Source: Zygnema cylindricum (lineage: Eukaryota; Streptophyta; Zygnematophyceae; Zygnematales; Zygnemataceae). Taken from it: a DNA stretch of 64,000 bases. The DNA is taken from positions 41,646 to 105,645 of the forward strand of contig JBBHKE010000675.1 in NCBI GenBank assembly GCA_037447655.1, read 5' to 3'. The position numbers were made by a program, and so were the translations under genes. The notes under the pieces were generated by a model, which made no database searches, had not been told where the DNA came from, and was given only the letters and a program-made list of their open reading frames with translations. Below, piece after piece: positions 1 to 10,550 of the stretch; positions within the stretch are counted from its first letter, which is position 1; each line of letters begins with the position of its first letter.

Positions 1-1172
1 GTTAACTGCAAAATTAAAAGACAAACCCCTCTTTTCTCTTTACGCATGTGAAAAGGAAGAAGGCGAAGTCTAATAGCGAAACGGAAAAAATTGAGAACAA
101 AAAGCTCACAAAAAACGAACAAACAAGTTTAATAAAGAATGAGAATGCCATGGTGAAGGAGGACTGCGCAGAGTAAGACGGGATTGCACACGTTGTCCCT
201 CCAATTAGCTCTACTTAGAGCTAAAACAAACTCTTCATTTTGGCCGGCCATTGAACCAACCAAGATTGTATATACCGCTTAAGACGATCTAAGCTGATGC
301 GATGCAAAAACAAATCATTCGCATTACACAGGTCGGACAACCGTGATCGAATGATAAAATTAGTTAATTTTCTGTTCAATGTGCAAGTAGAAACGCAAAA
401 AGGGAAAAAACAAAACATTATTTTCCTCTTCTAGTGTTATGGATAGAGTAAGAAATAATTTGAACAAACAAGCAAAAAACACTCGAAAAACAAGAGTTAA
501 AAAAGGCAAAGCGATAATCTGAAGCGGAAGAAGGAAAAGTGTACGCATTTCTCTTTTCTCCCCAAACAGAAAATTAAAACGTCAATTGATCTTAAAATGA
601 CCCACTTTATCTTCGGTTCAAACAAATACACCAGAAATGCACGGAATGAATCTTGAATGTTAGGTCTGAGGGCACGGAAAACCTCAAAAACTTTGCAAAA
701 CTTTTCCCTCCTGTTTTCTTTAAGAAGGTTGGCAGAGATGGAAAATCGAAAAGGAGGAATTGCAGAGGTCGGAACGAAATGAAAAAGCAAAAAAAAGTTG
801 AAAAACAGTGAGCTCCATATCGTCCTAATTGCCAAAAAAACAAGAAGAAAGCTGCCAAAGTAAAAAAAAATTCTCCGGATTGCCAAAAATAGCGCGGGAA
901 AGCGACGAGGGTGCGAAGTCGAAGGCAAAAAAGAATGAAAAAAAAAAGACGGCGAAGGGATGGACAAGTGGTTGTACTTGTAATTTTTGCAGTTGTGAGG
1001 GCCGAGGAAAAAGACGACACCGAAAGTGTCGCGATCGAGTGAGGCCGCGCCAAGATTCGAATCGGCGCCGCCTAGTGGGGAATGCGGTTGAATGAGCAGC
1101 GGAAGACAACGGAGAGAGAGAAAACAGGGAGCGAAAAAAGTCAAGGTCACGAAAACTTATCGATTCATCCCA

Positions 1173-1217
1173 TGACATCGCATGGTATGTACGAGTTGTC
1201 CATACCATGCGATGTCA
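1173..1217. repeat. Perfect inverted repeat, 17-bp arms
   Basis: The left arm (1173-1189, TGACATCGCATGGTATG) and right arm (1201-1217) are exact reverse complements around an 11-nt loop. It could be a hairpin-forming site or the core of a small element. No function can be assigned. Confidence 0.85.
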
Positions 1218-1258
1218 AAGAGTATCGCGACTCAAAATCGCGAAACAACGCCGAAAAA

Positions 1259-1330
1259 GATCGGAGCCTAGAATTGCAAAACGATTTGACAGAAGATCGA
1301 TACCCGGAACCGCAAAACGATTTTACTGAA
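1259..1330. repeat. Two-copy 36-bp tandem repeat
   Basis: Two adjacent diverged 36-bp copies (1259-1294 and 1295-1330). They share GATCG near the start, GCAAAACGATTT in the middle and GAA at the end. Confidence 0.65.
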
Positions 1331-1480
1331 GCTGGCCAACTGAGCGACTGACTGATCGATCGAGTAATCGACCGATCGAGTTTATCAAAGATTGGACGGC
1401 CGACCGATGGAGAGAGTGAGTGAATTAGTGAGGCGCGTGGAACGGGCGCTCGTGTGTGTGTGGGTGAGTGCGAGAGAGCG

Positions 1481-1541
1481 GGCTGCGGGCCTCGAACCTT
1501 TGTCTGCCGCTTGGAAGGATGGCGACCTGACCACCGAAGCA
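1481..1541 (-). other. tRNA-like sequence (tRNA-Gly-like; possible SINE head)
   Basis: Read on the minus strand there is a box-A-like TGGTCAGGTCG (1523-1533), then an anticodon-loop-like CTTCCAA as in glycine tRNA (UCC), then a box-B-like GGTTCGAGGCC (1488-1498). Order and spacing match an internal RNA polymerase III promoter. Stem pairing looks poor by eye, so a tRNA pseudogene or tRNA-derived SINE head is more likely than a working tRNA. Confidence 0.4.
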
Positions 1542-1665
1542 CCACGTCAAGATGCTCCGCGGCCAGCAACGCCGTCTAAGTGGGAGGGGCGGCTCGCGCG
1601 AAACCGCCTTCCGATCGTCGGGGTTAAGCGTCCCGTTGGATGGTGCACGGTCGGGGACGCTTCCA

Positions 1666-1925
1666 GCCGAGTACGGACGTGCGTCTTGAGCAAGATCTGA
1701 TCATGATGTCGTCTACTGTGTTGTCGTCTAGCTGTACTGTGCGAGTATGGACGTGCGTCTCGAGCAAGATGTGATCGCGATGTCGTCTACTGTACGGTAC
1801 TGTGTTGTCGTCTAGCTGTACTGTGCTGTTGTCGTCTAGCTGTACTGTGCTGTTGTTGTCTAGCTGTACTGTGTTGTTGTCTACTGCCTTGTGTTGTTGT
1901 GTTGTTGTCTACTGTCTTGTTCTAC
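1666..1925. repeat. Minisatellite (GTCGTCTAGCTGTACTGTG-type)
   Basis: Imperfect tandem units built from TGTTGTCGTCTAGCTGTACTG, shortening to TTGTTGTCTACTG towards the right. A longer flanking unit around GAGCAAGAT...GATGTCGTCTACTGT occurs twice (about 1686 and 1763). Confidence 0.7.
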
Positions 1926-2049
1926 AATTTTCGGCCGACGGACGAAGGATTCGGGTTCTAGGTGTTCGACGGTCCTCTTATCCGCTCCTCCTTTTCTTTT
2001 CCCTTTTCGTTTTCGCCGCTTTTCTTGCGCTCTCTGCACATCACTTCCT

Positions 2050-2145
2050 CCTCTCTCTCTCTCTTTCTCTCTCCCATTCCTTCTCCCTTTGCTTCTCCCT
2101 TTCCCTTCTTCTTTCCGCCCCCTCCTTCCCCCTCTCTCTCTCTCA

Positions 2146-2187
<42 letters not shown>

Positions 2188-2190
2188 GTA
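2050..2190. repeat. (CT)n microsatellite at left edge of block
   Basis: Interrupted CT/CCT/CTTT run; mirror counterpart of the GA tracts at the unit ends. It is followed at 2212-2262 by five to six copies of a 10-bp unit (ACTAAAAATA). Confidence 0.9.
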
Positions 2191-3039
2191 TCCTTTACTG
2201 ACTTATCACTACTAAAAATACTAAAAATACTAAAAATACTAAAAATACTAAAAATACTAAAAGATTTCACATTTTTTTTTTCGAATCAAATTTTGAATTC
2301 CGGTATCTGTTCCCAAATTTGAAAAATGTTCGCCCTCTTATTTTCTTTTCGTGCATAAGTTTTTTGCATGCTTCTCTCTCTCTCCCTCTCTCTCTCCCCC
2401 CCCTTCTCTCTCTTTTCATTCCCTCTCACTCTCTCTATTCCCTCTCTACTTCTCGGATTTTTTTAAATTTTTTTTGGACTAGGGTCAAAAAGGGCAGGAG
2501 AAGACTGAGGAGGGAAGGACCGGAGAGAGGGGGGGTGTGGAGGGAGAGAGGAGGAACCAAACTTTGATGTAAACAAATCGGCTCTCGATGGTTGCGTTTT
2601 TGACTGTGAGTGTGATTGGTTTTTTTTGTCGTTTTTTTTCTCAAAGTATTATTGGGTTACTTCTTTTTTTCGTTTCCTTTATTGTTTTAGGATTTTGTTA
2701 TTAATTTATTTGTATCTTTGCTGTTTTATTCGCTTATAGTTGTTTTTATATTTTTCTAACTTTCTTATTTGCTCGTAAATGTTTTTATCGATTCGAAGGT
2801 TAGGTAGGGTTTTCAAATTCATGTAGATTTTCGTACTACGAGTTTTTTTTTTTTTTTTTTTGTTCGTTAATATTAAAAATAACATCGATCATAGTAACAG
2901 TCGTATGTGGGCATATAGTTTTCCTTCTACCAGTTAGCATCATGCACCGACAAAATAGGTAGAAATGGGGTTATTTTGTTCGGTTATTCAAAAACGTCGT
3001 CCCATGCAGGGTCCAAAATTCAGATAATTTCATAATCTG

Positions 3040-3480
3040 CTGACGTGGCGTACATTTCCGTCACCTGCTGGCGCCAAATAGCGATAAAATGGGCAAAAAG
3101 CGAGTTTTAAAAAAAATGGGGTTTTTTTTCAAAAAATGGTGGTCTTTTTAAAATATTCTCAAAAATTTGGGGTTTTTGAAACATTTATGGCTTTTTCATA
3201 AAATTACCATACAATATGGGGTTCAAAAAAAGAACTGCTGACGTGGCCTATTTATGTGCCATCAGGTGGCGCCACAAAGTGACATAATGAGACAAAATGG
3301 AGTTGTTAGAAAAACGTCTTAAAAATGGTGTTTTTTTTCTTTAAATGGGTTTTTTTTTCAAAAAATGGGGATTTTTAGAAAAACATGTTCAATACGTGGT
3401 TCAAAATGTTGGAAATGTAATCTCATGCTGACGTGGCACATTCTCGTGTCGCCAGGTGGTGTCACAAAGTGATAAAGTGG
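3040..3480. repeat. Three internal subrepeats of about 190 bp with TGCTGACGTGGC
   Basis: TGCTGACGTGGC occurs at about 3037, 3236 and 3427, each followed after about 20 bp by a CACC/CAGGTGG...GCC(A)CAAAGTGATA segment, with poly-T/A-rich DNA (GGTTTTTTTCAAAAAATGGGG-like) between. The reverse-complement set is found in each direct unit (for example 7930-8230 and 12190-12400). Confidence 0.75.
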
Positions 3481-5390
3481 TGATATTCGCACACGGATTT
3501 GCGCGTTTTAACATCATCCGGCGGCGAAAATCTGCGAGGAGTGCGGTGCTCTAGCCCGAAAGGGGGGAAGGAAATCGTTGTTTCAAACAGGTAGGTGGCT
3601 GGGTTTTTTTTTCTATGGCTGAGATTTTTTTTCTGTTTTTTTTCTCGGGGTTTTTTTTATTTTAAGGTTTATTTGATTTTTTCTAGATTATTTTGGGATT
3701 TTTTGGATTCTTTTCGCACATAAAAATCTTCCAGAAGTGTGACGTTTTGTTGCCTGTATGTGGTTTGTCGGTTGTTGAGATTTTTTTTTGTTTTGGGATT
3801 TATGTGGGGATTTTGCTAGTGGCGATGGGGTCAGATTCTTATAATTTTTTTTTGAGATTTTTTTTTTTGTGCGCCAAATAAAGTGAGAGGTGGATAGGAG
3901 TAAAGAAAATATTGATGTAAAGAAATTTCTTTAGTTAAAAAAAAAGGCAATATTCAATTCACTTAAAAAAAAAAAAGACAAAATTTGTTCAGCAGAAAAA
4001 ACAATACAAAAAGAAATTTAATATTTGAAATTTGTAATTTTAGGGCGTGAGAGACGAGAAGATATTGAAAAGAGAGAAGAAAGAAGAGATAAAAAAGAGA
4101 TAACATAGCGAGAAAGAGACAAAAAAATAAAGAAAAAATTGAAAAGAGAAAAATTAAAAGACAAGGGAGAGAAGAGAAATAACACTGGGAGTGAGAGACG
4201 GGAAAATAAAGAAAAAAATGAAGAAAAAGAAAAGATATAACAAACATAATGAGAATGTGGAAGTTGATTATATTTCTAAGCACATACAATTTATTCATTT
4301 GGAGTAAAGACAGTAAAAAAATTGTAAAAAGTGAAAAAAAAAGAGAAAAAAAGAAAAAAAATATTGAAGCAAACCAACAAAAATAATAGTGGTAGAAAAA
4401 AACAAGATTCAAGGATCGCCAAACTTCAGTTGTAATGCAATTATTTAATTTGAAGAATTTGACAATATTGAAAAATTAGAAATTATCACATAGAGACTGA
4501 CAACAAAAGATAAAAAAAATATTTCTTCACATTCTTATCCAATTGTAGCTAAAAGAATGATCAGAAAAAAACTATTTTTTAACATCTTTCCTCTATAAAA
4601 TCTAAAAAACAAAAACCAAATGCTGTTTAATTTTTTTTTTTAAACTAAACAATATTGAATATGAATTATTTGCAGCAAATGCCATTTTTGAATTGACAAA
4701 ATCCAAGAAGTTCAGTCTCTTTGCTTAATAAACAAATATTTAAAAACATGAAAACAAATTGTAATCAAGATTCAATTTTTTTTCTTGTTTGGAATATAAT
4801 ACAAAAAATGCTATGCCCTTCTCATTCACAAAATTTATTGACTTAACAAAAAGCGAAATATACTTTACATAAAGAGAGATAATCATACTTTACACCCAAA
4901 AGATAATCTGTTATTTCTTTTATTTTAAATAGAATCCTTATAACAATGTGTTTACCATAACAACACTCAATGACAACAATAAACTATGCATATTCAATTC
5001 AGATTCAAAATGAAATATAAAAAGCCAAAATATTCACAGAAATGTAACGGTAATTAATAGCGTTATTCCTGGTGAAAAAATTGATTGCAATTATGCTAAC
5101 ATTATTCGGAAAAACCGTAAAAATGAGCCATTACAATGATTATTCCAATAGCTGAAGCTAACATGAATAGCTCTCCATGAATAGTAAGAGAGCTTAAGTG
5201 AAACGGAAACCATATGACATCTTGAGCCGCAAAACTTCGTTTATATTTTGAGCGACCAGTCAAACCCACCGCACAGAAGATCGCATTGATAGAATGAACA
5301 ATCGCATTCGTACAACTTTAGTCGCACATTTGTCATTGACGTAACGTACGTACCGCAAATGAGAGCAGGGGACGGTATAGAAAGATGTGT

Positions 5391-6160
5391 GTGGTCGGAT
5401 TAATGTCTCGTGGCTATCGCAAACATTAGCGGTCCATCGCACTACCTGACTTTGATACGAAAAGTACGTTGTCAAAGATGGGCCGTTATGATTTATGATT
5501 AGAGGCGCATTAAATAAGGAAGAAACATTAAAATAATTCAATTAAACTATATAGTCAACATTAATAGAAATTATTTGTAAATAAATATCGTCGCGTGAGC
5601 AGCCGTAGTCAACGCTCGTTGATTTGCCACAATTTATAGCGACAGCGTAAAGTGGCCGCAGCCAATCTCGATGCGACTTTCTAATGGTCGTTGATTTTTT
5701 CAGCCGATTATCGGCTAATTTTTTCTTGAACTTTCACTCATCCAATCGACAAATGTAGAAAAGAGACACGATTGCATAAACTCGACGACTATGCAATTTA
5801 ATTCAACAACTTGTACGATGTATTATTTTGTTGTGTGATGAATTTTGCGGTCGCAAACAATTTTTTAACGACGATGTGCGTCTTCGGTTGATGATCAAAG
5901 TCTGCGATCACTTTCTTCAGTTCTGCGATAGCGTATCGCTGTGACTTTCACGTTTGTAGACCGTCCCCTACTTCTATTTCGCGTACATTTGTCACGTTAA
6001 CAACAAATCTGGGACTACCGTTGTACGAATGCGATTGTTTATTCTATCAATGCGATCATCTGTGCGTTGGGAGTCCCATTATACGAATGTGATTGTTCAT
6101 TCTATGGGACTACAGTTGTACGAATACGATTGTTCATTCTATAAATGCGATCTTCTTTGC
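5391..6160. repeat. Centre of the inverted block / spacer
   Basis: The part from about 5640 to 6160 matches the inter-unit spacer at 9920-10320 (CAGCCGATTATCGGCTA, TCACTCATCCAATCGACAAA, CACGTTTGTAGACCGTCC). The part from 5391 to 5640 holds the head-to-head junction. A near-palindrome, GCCGATTATCGGC, lies at 5703-5715. Confidence 0.65.
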
Positions 6161-8707
6161 GATGGGTTTGACTAGTCGCTCAATATATAAACGACGTTTT
6201 GCGGTTGAAGCATGGTTATCGTTTCACTTCAGTTCTCCTACACTTCATGTTAGCTGCAGTTGTTGGAATAATCACTCCAATGGCTCATCTTCCAGTTTTT
6301 TTTTACCAGGAATAACGTTATTAATTACCTTTACATTTCCGTGAATATTATTTATTTTTTATTTTCTTTTGAATGTGAGTTGATTCTGAATAGCTTATTG
6401 TTGTCATTGGGTGTTGTTATGGTAAGTAATTGTTATGTGGATTCTGCTTGAAAATAAAAAATAACAGATTATTTTTTGAGTGTAAAGTATGATTATCGTC
6501 AAGATACGTCAAGATATATTGTTTTTTGTTGTGTGGGAAAATTTTGCAAAAGAGAAGTGCATATCAATTACTGTATCATATTCCAGACAAGAAAAAAAAA
6601 ACGAATCTTAATTACAATTCGTTTTTATATTTTTTAATATTTTTTTATTAAGAAAATGCGCTAACATTCTAAGATTTTGTCAATTCAAAAATGGCATATG
6701 CGGCAAATAATTTATTTTCAATAATGTTTCATTAATAAAAAAAATTAGTCAGCATTGTTTTTAAGCTTAAATAGAGCAAAGATGTAAAAAAACATATTTT
6801 TTCTGATCATTCTTTTCTGTTTTTAAGCTTGAATAGAGCAAAGATGTAAATTTTTTTTTTTTTTCTGATCATTTTTTTAACTACAATTGAGTAAGAATGT
6901 GAAGAAATGTTTTTTTTTTAAGAAGTGCTGTCAGACTTTGTGTGGTAATTTCTACTTTCTCAAAATTGTCAAATTCTTCAAATTAAATAATGGCATTATA
7001 GCTGAAATTTGGCGATACTTGAATCTTGTTTTTCTCTGCCACTATCATTCTTTTTGGTTTGATTCTATATTTTTTTCTCTTTTTCCCTCATTTTTTGTTT
7101 CGATTTTTACAATTTTCCTACTGTCTTTACTCCAAATGATTAAATTGTATCTGCTTAGAAATTGAATTAACTTCCACATTATCATGATGCTTGATATATC
7201 TCATCTTTCTCTTCATTTTTTTTTTATTTTCTCGTCTTTCACTCCCAGTGTTATTTCTCTTCTCCCCCTTCTTTTTTCTTCTTTTTCTCTTCAATTTTTT
7301 CTTTATTTTCCCGTCTTTTTTCTCGCCATGTTATCTCTATTTTATCTCATATTTATTCTCTCTCTTCAATATCTTCTCGTCTCTCACGCCCTGAAATTAC
7401 AAATTACAAAATACTAAATTTCCTTTTGTGCTTCTTTTCTGCTGAACAAAACTGTTTTTTTTTTTTTAGTGAACGAAATATTTTCTTTTTTTTGTAATAA
7501 AGAAATTTTTTACATCTATATTTTCTTTAGTCATATCAACCTCTCACTTGTTTGTCGCACAAAAAAAAAAAATCCAAGAAAAAAATTATAACAATCTGAC
7601 CCTCTCTGCTAGAAAAATCCCCACATAAATCCCAAAAAAAAAAGAAAAAAATCCCAACGACCGATAGACCCCACTTTAGGGACAAAATTTCACACTTTTG
7701 GAAGATTTTTACTTCTTCCCTCACTAGAAATAAATGCCAAAGGTCTCCAAAAAAATCCCAAAATCATCTTGAAAACAGAAAATATAAAAACCCCGAGAAA
7801 AAAAACAAAAAAAAATCCCAGCCCCCTACCCGGTTGAAACAACGGTTTCTTTCAACTCGAGGCAAAAACGTCGCGCTCATCGTAGATTTCTGCCGCCGGA
7901 TAATAATAGAACGCGCGATCCGTGGGCGAATATCAACGCTTTATTGCTTTGTGACGCCACCTGGCGACACGAGAATATGCACCACGGAATATCACCGCTT
8001 TATTGCTTTGTGACGCCACTTTGCAACACGAGAATATGCCACGTCAGCAAAAGATTACATTTCTGACATTTTGAACCCGATATTGACCATAATTTTCTAA
8101 AAATCCTCAATTTTTGAAAAGATTACCCCATTTAAAAAAAAATTGCCATTTTTAAAACCATGTTCTAACAACTTTATTTCAGCACATTTTGTCACTTTGT
8201 GACGCCACCTGCACATAAATACGCCAAGTAAGCAGGTTTTTTTTTGAATCTTTTATTTCATATTAAACTTTTTAGAAAATCTTTAATTTTTTCAAAAACC
8301 CTATAGTTTCTAGAAAACCTCCAATTTTTTGAAAAAACTACAACTTTTTTTAAAACACCCCAGATTTAAAAAAGAAAACCCGATTTTATTTTAAAAAACC
8401 CCTGTTTTTTTTAAACTTGCATTTTTCTCACTTTATCACTACGTGTATCCACCTGGTAAATTTTGAAACCAGCATGGGACGACATTTTTGAATAACCGAA
8501 TAAAAATAACCCCGTTATTGCCTATTTTGTCGGTGCGTGATGCTAGTTGGTAGAGGGAAAACTATGTGCGCACTTACGACCGTTACTACGATCGACTCTA
8601 CTTTTTATAAATACGAACAAATAAAACACTCAAAAAAATTTAAAATACGAAAATGTACCCAAATCCGAAAATCCTACGTAGCCCTGAATTGATGAAAATG
8701 TTTACTA

Positions 8708-8924
8708 CACCGCCAATCGTTATTAGCGTGTAAGTTTTTTTAGCGTATATGAATAATTAGCGTGGTTTACGCTAATTGGGAATTTGGAAATTTTCGAAGA
8801 AATCGTCTATTCTAATTGAGAATTAGGGTTTTTTTTAAATAGTGTGGATAACTCTATTTGAGAATAAAAAAATAAAAAAGCGGGACGGAATTAGTGTAAA
8901 CAACGCTAATAACGATTGGCGGTG
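8708..8924. mobile_element. Short MITE, TA target duplication, CACCGCCAATCG termini
   Basis: The 217-bp body starts CACCGCCAATCGTTATTAGC and ends in the matching inverted repeat GCTAATAACGATTGGCGGTG. It is flanked by TA on both sides (8706-8707, 8925-8926). The paralogous sites in the other units lack it (GTTTACAAGCAAACAGG near 12925; GTTAACGAGCAAATAGG near 21627), so insertion is directly visible. A TA duplication fits the Tc1/mariner superfamily. Related copies are at 43966-44180, 48579-49194 and 52093-52593. Confidence 0.85.
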
Positions 8925-9290
8925 TAGCAAACAGGAAAGAAAGAAAGAAAAATAGAAAAATAACGATAAGCAAATAAAACAACAAAGACACAATTTTTTT
9001 TAATAAAATCCTAAAAAATTAAACGAAACGAAACAAGGAAGTAACGGAATATTAATTTGAGAAAAACAAAGACAAAAAAAAAAAACGAATCATGCTCACC
9101 ATCACAAACGCAACCATCGAGAGCATATTTGTTGACATCAAAGTTTGGTTCCTCCTCTCCCCCTCCTCGCCCCCCCCTCTTTCCGGTCTTTCACTCCTCA
9201 GTCTTCTCCTGCCCCCTGACCGCAAAATTGCCGTCAATTTTTTTAAAAAAAAACTAAAAAAAAAAGAGAAAAAAAGAGAGGGGAAAAAAA

Positions 9291-9500
9291 AAAAAAAAGA
9301 GAGAGAGAGAGGGAGAGAGAGAGAGAGAGAGAGAGAGAAAAAAAAAAAGAGAGAGAAAATAAAAGAGAGAGAGAGAGATAATAGTGAAAGAGAGAGAGAG
9401 ATAATAGTGAAAGATAGAGAGGGAATGAAGAGAAAAAAGGGGAATAGAGATAGAGAGAGACACGGAGAGAGAGAAAATGAGAGAGGAGGGGGGAGTAAAA
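9291..9500. repeat. (GA)n-rich microsatellite, unit 1
   Basis: Interrupted GA/GAAA/GGGA tract near the end of unit 1. Confidence 0.9.
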
Positions 9501-10410
9501 AGAAAAAAGAAAAGAGGGAAACAAAAAGAGAAGGAGTGGTAGAGAGAATCTCAAAATCGTCTTTCATTCAAGTACTATTTTGTTGAAGAGTCTTTATTCG
9601 TTAGTATTGCCAATTGTGAAATGATTTCTTGTAATTTCCGAGTTTCTGATCTTTTCTCGGATCGCAAAAAGTAGAGCTCAATCCAGCAGTGGGGCTATGT
9701 GGCCGTACATGTTCCTAGAGAATTATTTGTTAACGATTTTATACGACTGCTTTTACAATTGTTGGGCGATGCTTTCGACAATAGTGGTTAATGTGCTCTA
9801 CGAATCTTGTGGGTGGCTTATAGATAGGCCACTGACGCTAATCTATCCTAATTGGTTAAACATTCTACAAGCAATCAAAGATATACGATTTCACACAACT
9901 TGACCCCTGTGACCGATATGACGTCGATGCGACTTTCTTGTGGTCGTTAATTATTCCAGCCGATTATTGGCTACTTATTTCTGTACTTTCACTCATCCAA
10001 TCGACAAATGTAGAAAATGACACGATTGTACGAACTTGACGATTATGCGATTTAATTTGGCGACTTGAACGATGTACTATTTTGCTGTGAGATGAATCAT
10101 GCGATCGTAAACAATTTGTTAACCACGATGTGCGTCTACGGTTGATCTTTTGAGTTTGCAATCACTTTTTTGAATTTTGCAATAGCGTATCGCTGTGACT
10201 TTCACGTTTGTAGACCATCCTTTACTTCATTTGCCGTACGTACGTCAGGTCAACAACAAGTATTAGACTACCGTTGTACAATGCGATTGTTCATTCAATC
10301 AATGTGATCTTATGTGCGATGGGTTTGATTGGTCGCTCAATATATAAACGAAGTTTTGCGGCTCAAGTTGTCGCATGGTTTCCGTTTCACTTCAGCTCTG
10401 CTACCCTTCA

Positions 10411-10550
10411 TATTAGATGATGTTGTTGGAATAATCACTTCAATGGCTCATTTTTCATAATTATCGTCAAGATATTTCGCTATTAGATGATGTTGTTGGA
10501 ATAATCACTTCAATGGCTCATTTTTCATAATTATCGTCAAGATATTTCGC
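10411..10550. repeat. Perfect 70-bp tandem duplication
   Basis: Positions 10411-10480 and 10481-10550 are identical, both starting TATTAGATGATGTTGTTGGA. Identity against a diverged background indicates a recent event. The other units have one copy. Confidence 0.9.

Larger units (their letters stand above)
1..2040. other. Non-coding left flank
   Basis: I recognise no protein gene here. Open frames on both strands are low-complexity or lack any familiar motif. The stretch contains a perfect hairpin (1173-1217), a two-copy 36-bp tandem repeat (1259-1330), a tRNA-like sequence on the minus strand (about 1481-1541) and a minisatellite (about 1666-1925). I looked on the minus strand for the missing 3' exons of the UGT80 gene, which would have to lie left of the repeat block, and did not find them. 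Confidence 0.6.
2041..5390 (-). repeat. Inverted arm of the 4.2-kb repeat block
   Basis: Reverse-complement copy of the unit body. It runs from (CT)n at 2050-2190 through sequence matching the reverse complement of 9090-9150 (at about 2545-2610). It continues through three short subrepeats (3040-3480) to the reverse complement of the GGTCGCTC...TATAAACG landmark at 5235-5275. Similarity to the direct copies stops at about 5390-5640, where the inversion junction must lie. Confidence 0.8.
6161..10320 (+). repeat. Direct repeat unit 1
   Basis: Runs from the GGGTTTGACTAGTCGCTC landmark (6164) through the AT-rich body, subrepeats (about 7930-8230) and the GA tract (about 9291-9500) to a spacer of about 770 bp (9550-10320). 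A 217-bp MITE is inserted at 8708-8924. A local duplication of about 60 bp (CGCTTTATTGCTTTGTGACG) sits at 7938-8045. Non-coding. Confidence 0.8.

Noticed and set aside
497-1150. 217-codon minus frame with Phe/Ser-rich sequence
   Set aside because: Comes from A-rich DNA; no motif, and overlapping frames of equal length exist on both strands.
3963-4412. Phe/Leu-rich frames in the repeat units (also 7184-7417, 11296-11770, 19805-20253)
   Set aside because: Homologous positions in diverged units keep no common reading frame, and composition is simple A/T-rich DNA.
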